DNA from: Ottelia alismoides | Taxonomy: Eukaryota; Streptophyta; Magnoliopsida; Alismatales; Hydrocharitaceae | Assembly (NCBI GenBank): GCA_037367405.1 | Contig: JAZKJV010006929.1 | Coordinates: 1-64,000 of the forward strand | DNA: 64,000 nucleotides | Direction: 5' to 3' | Shown here: piece by piece, positions 1 to 10,876 of the stretch | Numbering within the stretch: the first letter of the stretch is position 1 | How the letters are laid out: each line of letters begins with the position of its first letter | Notes under the pieces: generated by a model | Databases searched by the model: none | Seen by the model: the letters and a program-made list of their open reading frames with translations, nothing else | Told to the model about the DNA's origin: nothing | Translations under genes and position numbers: made by a program

Positions 1-2034
1 TTGGATATCACCATAGTGAGGTCATCATTATCGTTGCAATTAGGATGATTCCCTCAGAAATGGTTTTAACCTCCAAAAATGGTGGATACGATTACTAAAG
101 GAGGATCTTGAGTTTTAAACCTAAGGTGGGCAGTCGGAGTTTTAGCTCGAGGTTGACATGGCAACGTAGAGATGGAGATGTTATGGGAGGTGGTTTTCGA
201 CAAGGGCGTGGACTCGAGTGACAGATGGAGTGAGTGGAGAGGTGTGCAACGACAATGGAGAGAAAGGAAGTGGATGGTTTTAGTTGGTTGGGAAAGAAGA
301 GACATGGGGGGATAGCTGGATCGAGTGGCCAACTGGTGATGTTTACGAGGTTGTGCATGATTAATTGAGGTGGATAGAAAAGACTGTTGACCAATGGATC
401 AATACAAGGGGGATGAGTTGACTGGTGGGATAAAATGGGGAGCGACCAAGTGTCCAATTGACTCGAAAAATTGACCACTTGAAATAAAAAGAATAAATAA
501 ATGGAAAAGAAATAAAAATGAATTTAAATCAAAAGTTATCGAAGAAAAAATGCATATATACACAAGATTTGCATTTTTTTCATAAGGACCTCATGTCGGA
601 ATGAGCACTATGTACAAGCTAAACCTTTTTTGCATATTTTATAGGTATAAAATACTGTATTTTATATACTCTTAAATTTTCTCTTTGTTTTTCATGTACA
701 AAAGGAAATAGTTAAGAAAATATATACAAATCAAAACTACATAAAACACTAGAAACAAAATTACATATCAATTTCTTTTTTGGATTTTTTTAGTAATTCA
801 TAAATTAGAGAAATGAAATAAAGGGAAATACAAATGAAAAGAATGAATTATACAACCAGGAAACACTATTTTCTATTATTTCTATTGATTTTTTGTATAT
901 TTTAATTTTTATATATTTCAATAAAAAATAAAAATAAATAAACTAAATTAAAAATGAAAAATGTAAAAAAGGTTATTTTTTACATAAAATAACAATGTAA
1001 AGTTAACAAATGTAATATACAAGTCATAGATTTATCCTTAAATCCAAATTTCACATATGAACTTAGATTCTTTTGAATTTAGATTTATTTTGTAGAGAGT
1101 TGAATGTTTATTAATTAAAAATTGAGTATGGATCCAAATGAGACTGTACACCACTTTTATGGCCTTTGTATTAGAACAAGGTCTCGGGTTTACTTGACAT
1201 ATATACAAGTTAGTGTTTATTTAGCATTATTTATTTATTTATTTTAATGATATTTACACTATGGAGTTGATTTCATGCCATTTAGAGTTAAAATGAGTTT
1301 GTTAAAAAATATAATAGTTCGGATTATTTACATGTTATATTATATACATTTGCAACTTCTTATTTCTATGGTTTCTATTCTTACTTATTTTATGGACTTA
1401 TGTACAAGATAAGTATATAAAATTAGCTCGATTTATTGTAAGTAATAGTTTGTTATTTTCTGATTCTATGTGATTTTGTTGATGATTTTGCTTGCGAAAT
1501 TAGATTAAATTTTGAAATCGAGTCAATGAATGATATTCATCAACAATTCCCCTCGTCGATGGTAAAATAAAGAATTATTTTTCTCCAAAAACTCCACAGA
1601 TCAATAAGTATGGTCTAGATGATTTAATGCAGATATTTAGTTGGACAGAGCCACAATTTTTGTATTAACCACAAGCACTCATGATGTTTTCTCCCCATTT
1701 GGCATCGACAAAAGGAGTAAACATATGAGAGCATAGATTGTATTGAGTAATTAAAAAAATAAAAGATAAGCAAACATAATTTGTACTCGTATAGCTATTA
1801 CAAGTAAGTTTGTTTTAGTTGCAACAAACATAAATTTTTAGTAATTTAGTTAAGATAGAAGAAATTATAATAAAGCAGCACCGACTTGTGGTGTCCTCAT
1901 CTTCATTAGAGAAGCCCACATTTAGGAGTGTCCTTGGAGAGAAGAAATGTGTTCATTACTACAAAGGAAATCCGTCAATCTTTTTCAGCATATAACTTGA
2001 AGAAATCATATTGGTTAAAAATGTATATGACGAG
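1..2034. other. AT-rich intergenic DNA, nothing recognised
   Basis: No open reading frame here resembles a protein family I know, and I see no terminal repeats. The first 480 bases are less AT-rich than the rest. From about 480 onward the DNA is dominated by A/T runs and reads as old decayed intergenic sequence. Confidence 0.5.
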
Positions 2035-2476
2035 GATGACAAATGGTAGTTGTGAATGGTGGCATGCTAATAATCAATTATAGAATAACCTTGCTTCAAT
2101 CGAGACACTTTTATCATTTGTGCAACTAGGATGCATCATGGCTACCCAAACTCTTGTAGATTTACAATACTTTCTCTCTCCTCTCGGATGTAAGCCAGAT
2201 ATTCCAACATTGAGAGAGAGTATGCACGATAAGAATTTAGGTACAAGATTTCTATGATGACAAATGGTAGTTGTGAATCGTGGCATGCTAATAATCAATT
2301 ATAGGATAACCTTGCTTCAATCGAGACACTTTTATCATTAGTGCAACTAGGATGCATCATGGCTACCCAAACTCTTATAGAATTCCAATACTTTCTCTCT
2401 CCTCTCGGATGTAAGCCAGATATTCCAACATTGAGAGAGAGTATGCACGATAAGGATTTAGGTACAAGATTTCTAT
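2035..2476. repeat. 221-bp tandem duplication (two copies)
   Basis: Copy 1 (2035-2255) and copy 2 (2256-2476) align with a constant offset of 221 bases and only a few substitutions. Both start with GATGACAAATGG and end near GGTACAAGATTTCTAT. The duplicated short ORFs on the minus strand follow from the duplication and resemble no known protein. It looks like a recent local duplication. Confidence 0.85.
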
Positions 2477-4630
2477 AGAATTTTGGGGTTTTCAAATGAT
2501 CAAATATGACCATATCAGATCTAACCTAAGAGTAGGGATTCTCACATAACTCATCGACACTTGGGTGCGACCCTCAAAGAATAAGAGGAGTTCAACCTCC
2601 CCTTAGGTCAATAAGGGCTAGAGGTTCTTTTGCATGAAAAGAGAGGAAGAGTATGGTGTTGTTTCTAATATGCAATAAAGCTTGACTAAAAGTCAAGTGC
2701 GGTGGATACACTATGCAGAGTGCCAAGTATTCAAGATAACAAATGACATTTCGATTTCTGCCAAATGGAAATCAAGCAAACTCCTCCCATGCAACTGACC
2801 TTTCTCATATCACACATGTATCAATGAAGTGTCCCCATAGTGCCAAGGGGACATTGTGATCAATGTAGGCATCCAAGGTGGTGTGTAAATGCTCCATGAA
2901 GATTGGTTCTCGAGAGGTTAGAGGAGAAAACCCAAAGTGATATGATGAAATGATGGGAAGAAGGAGGCTATTACGAGAGAAAATTTATAATGCACAAATT
3001 CAATTAATTGAAAATCTGCCTCAGTTAGTTGAAAGAGACATTAGTCGATTGTCATAAACGAAGAGTTCACTAAAAACTCATCAGTAACGATGAGGTTCTG
3101 GGATCCATGTTTCACTTGACTGAGACATTGGAGCAATCATCTACGGGATAGATTAGGCGATTCTTGAGTGAACTCGGTCAGATAATCGAGAATAACCAAT
3201 AATTGTCGGAAAGTCAAAATGTTTTTAGCTGGAGAGGCAAAGTTCACGATCGATTAAAGGCAATAGAATAGTGAATTATTAGTGGCTAGTAATCGACTAA
3301 AAGATCTTGTAACAAATACATGCTTTAGATTTATCACAACACGCATAACATGACATGAAAAGAAATTAAGTAGAGAATATGCAAAACAAATAACTAAGCT
3401 AGTGAACTAGTGGCAACATCCTCATTTGTTTTGACCTAGCTTTCAATTTGTGATATTTCGTGAATTTAACGAATACGACTTTCAAAGTTGAGAGGTATTC
3501 CTTGTTCGTCTTAGCAAGCATTTTCCACACCATCCAATGATTTTTTTTGGAATCAGACTCGAAGTTCCCTGCGGTCCATGACGATGTCCACTCTGGGGGT
3601 GATATAAACCACCTCCAATGGTAAGTGCTTATGTTTCGACAAGTTCTTCTTCTTCATCTTCTTTGGTGTTATCACGATATCTCTCCTCCCATAGTTGATT
3701 TATGATATTTTCTATCAAAGACATTCAAGCAAGCATTGTGAGATTAATCCTCTAAATCTAAATACATGGATGAGGAAACACTTAAGAGATGGAGATGCTC
3801 AATGTATTCCTTGAGCAAGACAAAAAATTTGACCTGACTCCAGACCATGATAACATATATTAGATATACTCCATGCTTTGATAGACACGAGGATAACTTC
3901 CGATTTACGTGAACAAGTTCCACCCCAAGATGAGAGTGACAAAATCAAGGGTTGTGATGGAGATCATTGGAGTTCACGAACATACCTTTAATAAAGTCGT
4001 TGTGATACAAGCCACCTCATGGACGAGATCTATTTGAGTGATGTCCTCGTCAATGCAATTGAGGAGATCAGATATACTAGCGTTGACTGTGATTATATTA
4101 TTAAGAGTGGAGGAGATGAGAACGTTGTTCCACGTGTCACTCTGAAAATCAATCATGTTTGTGTAGTACATAATACAAAGTCTGGATATACTATACATGT
4201 GTTGACAAGTGCGAAGAATGATTGGTTAAAAAGTCAAGAAGTTTGACCACGATGGGTAGAGGGAAGAAGCTTTAATTTATTGAACTTTTTTGAAACAAAT
4301 AATGCTTGAGTATACATTTCCCTTGATTTTTGAGCTTGTTCAATGTGGCAGTATCCCTTCACCATGTTTTAAGGCATAGCTACTACAAGAGCCATAACAT
4401 ACCCCTTGGGTGTTCATGTTACTTGTCATGGTAAAATACGAGGGCATGGATGAGAGAATGAGTGAAATATGTGGTGATTGTTTGATGGAATAAATGTTCA
4501 AGGGTTGTGTTGAAAACCATTGTCCTGAGAGTGGTTGAAAAGTTATTGTCCTTTATGTAATGAAGGGATGGGAAGGTGAAGATACATGGCTTTAATAATC
4601 TTCTGCCATGGTTATTTTTTGTTTCCTACA
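2477..4630. other. unassigned sequence 5' of the gypsy remnant
   Basis: This stretch could contain the decayed gag, protease and early RT region of the downstream Ty3/gypsy remnant, because it lies directly 5' of it. I found no zinc knuckle, protease motif or PBS that would prove this. Small ORFs at 3974-4246 on both strands overlap each other and match nothing I recognise. Confidence 0.3.
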
Positions 4631-4639
4631 AGGGACATG

Positions 4640-7030
4640 CATTAGAAACCCAAGACCAAGTCAAAAATCAATCGTTGGAAGATTTTCCTGAACACACTCT
4701 GAGAGCACAACTTATATGCCAAGCTGAGCAAGTGTGAGTTCTGATGATCCCAGGTCTCATTTCTTGGGCATGCCATTTTTTGAGCAGGAATCGTAGTTGA
4801 TCCTGTGAAGATTGAGGCAGTCATATCTTGGGAGCAACCCAAGACAATCACTCAGATTCGGAGTTTCCTTAGATTAGCATGCTTTACATACTCTTTGTCA
4901 GTGAGTTTTCGCGAGTTGTTCTTCCCTTGACACAATCAACACAAAAGGGAGTTCCTTTTATCTGCAATGATTCATGTGAGCAATACTTTGTGACATTGAA
5001 GGAAAGATTGACGGCTGCATCCATTCTTGCACTTACTTCATGCACCCATGATTATGCAGTCTATACAGATGCCTCAGGAGAAGGTTTAGGAACGGTGCTG
5101 ATGCATCGAGGTCACATGATTGCTGACGCTTATGTCAGTTGAGGCCACATGAGCGGAATTACCCCACCCTTGACTTGGAGTTGGCAGCAGTTGTCTTCGT
5201 CTTGAAGATCCAACACCACTATCTCTATGGGGTGAACTTTGAGATTTTCACGGATCTCAAGAGCTTGAAGTACAAATTTGATCATAAAAGAGATGAATAT
5301 GAGACAACACATGTGTCTTGAGCTACTGAAGGATTACGACTACACAATCTCTTACTATAATGTTAAGGGAAATGTGGTGGCAGATTCGCTTAGCAGGAGA
5401 GCTCATGCTGAGGTATGATAAACTGATTATACACATGAGATATGCTCGTAACTTTGACTGATTGTCATCCTTGGGAGAGTGCATCCATATCTACTACTAC
5501 GTCTCCACGATTTAGCAGTGTGTGGGATCATATAGTAGAAGGCTAGAAGTTAGATCCTTGGATTAGAGACAAATACATGCATGACATCAAGGATGAATCT
5601 GATGATTTTGTAGTGACAAAGACCCTTTTATGGAAGGTTGGCCAGATCGTTGTACCCAACGATGAGCAGTTACTCAAAGATATTCTTGATGAAACACACT
5701 GTTCATGATTATTTATCCATCTTGGCAACACAATGATGCATCATGATTTGCACCAACATTTCTATTGGGATGAAATGAAGTGCAATGTGGTACCATGTTG
5801 GCAGATGCTTGACATTTCAGATGGTCACGACTAAGCATAGGAATCTGCCAAGATTATTACAGTCTCTTCCTATTCCTAAATGGAAGTGGGAGAGTATCTA
5901 TATGAATTTTCTTACAGGAATGTCGTGGATACTAGTTGTCTATGATGCTATTTGGGTCATTATTGACAGATTGACCAAGTCAATCCATTCCATACATGTC
6001 ATCATGACCTACACTCCATCTAGATTGGCCAGATTACACGTGCAGAATATCATTAGACTTCATGGTATAACATGTGAGGTAGTGTCTGACAGAGACTCGA
6101 GGTTTACATCTCATTACTAGCACCAGTTCATGTCAGCATTACATATAAAGCTGAAGATGATTTATGCCTACCATCTACAAACCGATGAACAAAACGAGCG
6201 CATTATTCAAACACTTGAGGATTTACTACGTGCATGCACTTTGGAGTGGAAAGGGTCCTGGAAGGACTACATACCTTTGGTAGAGTTCACACACAACAAC
6301 AATAACCGTCATTTTGGTATTGACATGATACCATTCGAAGCCCTATACGGGTGAAGATGCCCCACACCTCTCAGTTGACACGAGGTAGGTGATCATGCTC
6401 TATACTCTCCTAGATCTTTTGGAGGAGACTGTGAGAGCCGTTGATCTTGTAAGATGAAAGCTTCTGATGGCACAAAGCTGCCAGAAGAGCTACTCATACC
6501 ATAAGTGAAGAGTTTTGGAGTTTCAAGTAACCCGATCCCATTCTCTTAATCATTTTGCAAATATGACTCATCAAGATTTAACTTAATCTTTCACACTAAT
6601 TGAAATTCCTATAAATACATGTGGAGATTGGGTGTTCTTATGAATATCTCCCATGAAGGGAGTGGTGTTTGTGGCAAGTTGGCACCACTTTATGTCGTAA
6701 CATTTCAGATCATTGCTCGTATGGGGAACATGGTCTACAAAGTAGCTTTTCCTCTACACCTTTCGTCCATAATGATGCCTTCCACATATCCAACACGAGG
6801 AAGTACGCGCACGACCCTCGACACGTCATCGGCTACGAGAATCATGACGTGGAGTCTAACCTGACATACGAGGAGATACTAATGCAGATACTTGATAGTA
6901 CTGTGAAGAAGCTTCTCAGCTAAGAGATTTCCCTTAGTCAAGGTACTATGGCACCAACATGGCGTCAAAGAGGCAATATGGAAGACTGAAGCAGATATGC
7001 GGGCATGGTATCCACAAATCTTTTCAGGTA
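4640..7030 (+). pseudogene. Ty3/gypsy chromovirus pol remnant (RT end, RNase H, integrase, chromodomain)
   Basis: Reading left to right I see the end of reverse transcriptase (AKLSKCEFW-like and FLGHAIS-like segments, about 4680-4870). Next is RNase H with a YTDASGEGLG motif, an [10 protein letters not shown] helix and FTDLKSLKY (4879-5320). An HHDLHQHFYW stretch (about 5730-5780) marks the integrase zinc-binding region. The integrase core (5785-6354) shows an aspartate in IDRLTKS, another in VSDRDSRF and a glutamate in DEQNERIIQ. A chromodomain-like end follows (6780-7020, with HGVKEAIWKTEADMRAWYP). This order is that of plant chromoviruses of the Tekay/Del-like type. Many stops and frameshifts break it, and no gag, protease or full LTR is recognisable. 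It is a fossil. Confidence 0.85.
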
Positions 7031-7500
7031 ATCATTTTAACATGCCCATTTAGTTATATGTATTGAAAGAATATGGTTTGTTTTTCCTTTGAGGTTTTTA
7101 TGGGTTCAAAAGCCTTCGAGGTTTTTATGTTAAGATGAAACTCAGACAAAACACATACTGGTTTTGACCCGAGTCTCGAAGACGAGACTCCCTTTGAGAT
7201 TTTTATATATTCTTACTTTTTTCCTAACTAATAATCATAATTCTAGTCCTGCTACTACAGAGAAGATGCCAAGTAAGAATAAGAAACAAAACAAAAAGAA
7301 AAATGTTCACAACTCATTCTTTCTATACTATTCATATTATGTACCCCTTAACACCTACTTGTATAACCTATTCTTATCCTTTTTTTATCTCTCAAATTAA
7401 TCGAGTAAAAATAAAAGATAAATCTCATTTGTAGTGTATTCCATCTTTTTACTTATCCCGTATATTTAATCCCCCTACGGGGTATGACAGAGAGCAGGAG
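7031..7500 (+). other. probable 3' UTR/LTR remnant of the gypsy element
   Basis: Directly after the chromodomain, about 7170-7195 reads GTCTCGAAGACGAGACTCC. This resembles the polypurine-adjacent motif found downstream of pol in many plant chromoviruses. A degraded LTR may follow, but its partner copy is not in the window, so LTR identity is unproven. Confidence 0.3.
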
Positions 7501-7679
7501 CAACAAAAAGGAAGCACAAACAGTACACCAAATTATTCCATATTCGTCCAACCCAAGGTCAAAAAGGCTCCTTATTCGCTTCGCCGACCTTTCTCTGCCT
7601 AAGACTCCCAGACACGTCCCTCGTCGACGGCATCCCGAACCCCTTCCCCCATTGTGTAAGTAGACGTCGGGAGGGAGGG

Positions 7680-8387
7680 ATGGACGGGTGGGATCCGAGC
7701 ACGAAGTCGACCCTGACGCAGATCCCCCTCCTGTCGATCCGTGCGGGACCCCGTGACGGCGAGGCGTGGACGCAGCGCCTCAAGGAGGAGTACCGCGCCC
7801 TCATCGCCTACACCTCCATGAACAAATCGCACGACAACGACTGGTTCCGCATCTCCGCCTCCAACCCCGAGGGCACCCACTGGTCGGGGCGCTGCTGGTA
7901 CGTCCACAACCTCCGCAAGTACGAGTTCGACCTCCAGTTCGACATCCCCGTCACCTACCCGTCCACCGCCCCCGAGATCGAGCTCCCCCAACTCGACGGC
8001 AAAACTCACAAGGTTTCTGATATTGTCCTTCTCCCCCCTTTTCAGATCTCCCGCGCTCTCTCTCCTCTTAATCCGATCTTCTGTTTGTTATCTCCCTTCA
8101 GATGTACCGCGGGGGAAAGATCTGCCTCACTGTCCATTTCAAACCCCTCTGGGCGAAGAACTGGTAACGCGATTGTCACGTGATCCGTTTGCTGTTTTTT
8201 TATTATCAAATTATTCTGATGCTTCCGTTTTTCTTGTTCGACTGGCAGTCCCAGGTTCGGGATTGCACACGCCCTGTGTCTGGGGCTGGCGCCGTGGCTT
8301 GCTGCGGAGATCCCGATTCTTGTGGACTCGGGTATGGTGAAGCACAAGGACGACGAGGCGACACCATCTGATGAGAGCGAAAAATAG
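7680..8387 (+). CDS. UFC1: UFM1-conjugating enzyme E2 (UFC1), three exons
   Basis: Exons are 7680-8012, 8102-8163 and 8249-8387, joined by GT-AG introns of 89 and 85 bp, giving 177 codons plus a stop. UFC1 accepts the ubiquitin-fold modifier UFM1 from the E1 UBA5 and passes it to target proteins through the ligase UFL1, in the cytosol and at the ER surface. Family signatures seen: [17 protein letters not shown] near residue 22, [36 protein letters not shown] at the end of exon 1, and MYRGGKIC in exon 2. The active-site cysteine is residue 119. Exon 3 gives [22 protein letters not shown] and an acidic C-terminus. The second intron splits a cysteine codon 2+1. Length matches plant UFC1. The start at 7680 gives the [17 protein letters not shown]-terminus typical of plants. 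No break is visible, so it is probably functional. Exon 1 is strongly GC-rich compared with its flanks. Confidence 0.95.
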
Positions 8388-9719
8388 GTGACCTGTTGAT
8401 TTCTTCTTCTTTTTAATGTATGAGTAACAGTAATATATGTAAACGGATATATTTAACCGTAGAATGTCTTGTTATTTGGTTATTTGATAGGAGAACTTGG
8501 TTACTTAAAGTGATTGGATAAGATACATAATGCTATGCATCGCTCAAACTTCTTGTTGTTGATTGCGCATAGAAATACAAGTTTTCATAAATAGTTATTA
8601 TTTCAGACTTTCAGTGACCATTGCAAGTTTACATGCTGCATGTTTGGTTCAACTTCCGTTCAAAATTCTGCCCGATAGTGGAAGGCTTATGATGTAGCTA
8701 TGGTGCCGGAGTTGCTCATTTATCAATGCGCATGACAGGAAAGAATGTATGTACCATGTATGCAACAAATTATGTTTTATTTGAAAACATGAGGCAAATT
8801 AGATTTCATATCCTTCTTTGGTAGAAAGGTTGTTATCCTGGCTGGAACAATCTCCACGAATTATTGAGAAGCATTCTGCAATAATGGATGTGCAAACTAT
8901 TACGAATTATTTAAAACTTGGAGTATAGTAGAGATTTATCACAATTCATAGCAAGTGTTGATTTGAGGATTATATTGACTCATGTTTTTGAATTCTCTTC
9001 TGGTGACGCGGCCCTTGTTCATATCTGCATTAACTAACAATGGGTAGTGCCATAATCTGATCTATATCGGATTTCACTTCTCGATGGCTTCAGCAGAAAG
9101 TGGTTGTTGGATCCTTTTTCCTTTTAAAACAGATTTTCTGCTTATACCCCCGGGTCTGGTTAGGATTATAGATGTTACATCTATGTCAAACACCAATTTT
9201 TGTTAGTATATATAATACATGGTCTCAATAAGTATCCTATTGAAACCAACCAACCAAGTATTTTAACTGATTCTCCAGGTTTTCAGCTTGGCGTGCAGCT
9301 TTATTAATACTTCAGTACCGTCTTCTCTCTTGTTGCCTCTCTTATTGTTGTAACTTGCATGTGATGTGAAATCTCACAATGGGAATGATGTTCATTTCCT
9401 TGATGCAAGAGATTATGGAACCGATAATCCATAGTTTTATTAGATGCCAACATGTGGTCATTGTACATGGAAGACCATTGAGGTTTTATTCATAATATAC
9501 TAGAAAACATAGACCTCAACAGTTTTCAAAACTCTCAAAGACATAAGATTTGGAAGGCCTTGGAAGGCCACCGTGTTCTGGCTCTAGTTAAGAATACATC
9601 CTTGATTGAATAGGTTGATCAATCAAAGGAATCATGTTTAAAGAACATTTAAGTGATTCTATAATCTTAGCGTTTGAACACCACATGTTTAAGATAGGAA
9701 CCATGTTTAAAGATTAATT
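8388..9719 (+). other. UFC1 3' flank, non-coding
   Basis: The first few hundred bases probably hold the UFC1 3' UTR. I cannot place the poly(A) site. No ORF of substance and no repeat termini are seen up to 9720, where L1 LINE similarity begins. Confidence 0.5.
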
Positions 9720-10212
9720 TTCTTGATTGTCCCAACAATTGGGCATTGCCCCATGCATGCCAACCACAACTGCAAACAACCTTGGAAAACCTCCCCCAAC
9801 ACCCCTCCCCGACCACTCGTCCAATTGCAATATGAAGAACTCACCATTCTCGATCCTTTTCGCTAAAAGTAACCCCACCGAGGGTAGCAGGTTTACGAGC
9901 CCTCCAGAATATTAAAACCTCCTCGACCATCAAGCTCTTATCTTTAGCAAGCAATACCTAATATAACAAGTTTATAGCTGCTTACTACACAACTGGCTTC
10001 CCTTTCCCATTTTAAAACTCATTTATTATTTAGCCTCAATGAACTGCCTTGGACTCCAGAGTGTCGATCCACTTTCCTTCTTAGTACTACACACCTCTCA
10101 CCAGGCCATGCAGATGCCCCTAAACAATGCTTTGTCCCCTTTTATAGGAACCTCCTTTTAATGTCATTGAGATGCTACTCCACCTGTTTTGACCGTCTTA
10201 AGATCAACATGT

Positions 10213-10217
10213 AGAAT
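10213..10217. repeat. TSD AGAAT, left of element B
   Basis: AGAAT here is repeated exactly at 20145-20149, right after the element's 3' LTR. Confidence 0.8.
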
Positions 10218-10242
10218 TGTTGGAGTATGTAATAGAGGGGTA
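10218..10242 (+). repeat. 5' LTR of element B, first 25 bp
   Basis: TGTTGGAGTATGTAATAGAG and GGGTA match the start of the 3' LTR at 19854. The rest of this LTR is at 16303-16588, on the far side of Copia F. Confidence 0.85.
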
Positions 10243-10391
10243 TGTTGAGATACTTATATTTTTTTATCTTAATTTCGTAATTTTCTATTTCTTTACTCTA
10301 CTTTATGTATTTTTTCCTTTGAGTTTTTCTCCTATATAAGAGAGCTCTAGGGATACGATGAATCTTACTTTCAATTTCACAACTTTCCACA
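10243..10391 (+). repeat. 5' LTR of Copia F
   Basis: 149 bp, TG...CA bounded, with a TATATAAG box at 10333-10340 followed by AGAGCTCTAGGG. It pairs with the 3' LTR at 16154-16302. After it comes a rearranged primer-binding region (TGATATCGGTCTATCAGAGC) in place of the usual TGGTATCAGAGC. Confidence 0.9.
10333..10340 (+). promoter_or_regulatory. TATA box of the Copia F LTR
   Basis: TATATAAG inside the 5' LTR. The same CTATATAAGAGAG...CTAGGG context is found in the LTRs of Copia A and E, suggesting one promoter type for the three elements. Confidence 0.6.
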
Positions 10392-10876
10392 TGATATCGG
10401 TCTATCAGAGCGATGGTCCTAAAGTGGAGCCTGTGCCCTAGAACCCTGCCTCCACCAAAACCCTAGCACGCACCCGCGTCTGCGTCGTATGCCGCCCCGC
10501 CCCTGCACCGCGTTGCCTGTGCACCTGCATGCTACCTGCGCTGTCGCCCGCGCCGCACCGCTGCATCCTGCTCCTGAGCCGCTGCCGCCCACGAAGGTTG
10601 TGGGTCCTGCACCATGCCACACAGCTTGCCCCCGCGTCACCGCAAGCTGCTCCCCATCGTTTTCACTCGCCATCGACGCTGCCATCCCTAGTTTGGCTCG
10701 TTCTTGGATTTCTAGGGTGTGACGTGATTATCAAAAATACCCTAGTTATCCAAAGGGTTCTCCAAAGAATGGAAGAGTTTGTGGTATGAATCTATACCCG
10801 CAACCAACTTCTCATATTTCAGTGTAGGCACATGTCTTTCTTGTTGCAAATCCAATCTTGGAGATAGTTGTCATCA

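Noticed and set aside
7559..8009. Long ORFs antisense to UFC1 exon 1, and a second plus-strand frame at 7766-8020
   Set aside because: They are shadows of the GC-rich coding exon. The UFC1 frame has full family similarity and correct splice sites.
7680..8183. Single-exon 167-residue reading of the UFC1 start
   Set aside because: It runs through the first intron into unrelated residues. The spliced model restores the conserved MYRGGKIC and APWLAAEIP blocks.
10419..10789. Four overlapping ORFs, both strands, just after the Copia F 5' LTR
   Set aside because: They fall in the GC-rich untranslated leader before gag and show no similarity to Gag or any other family.
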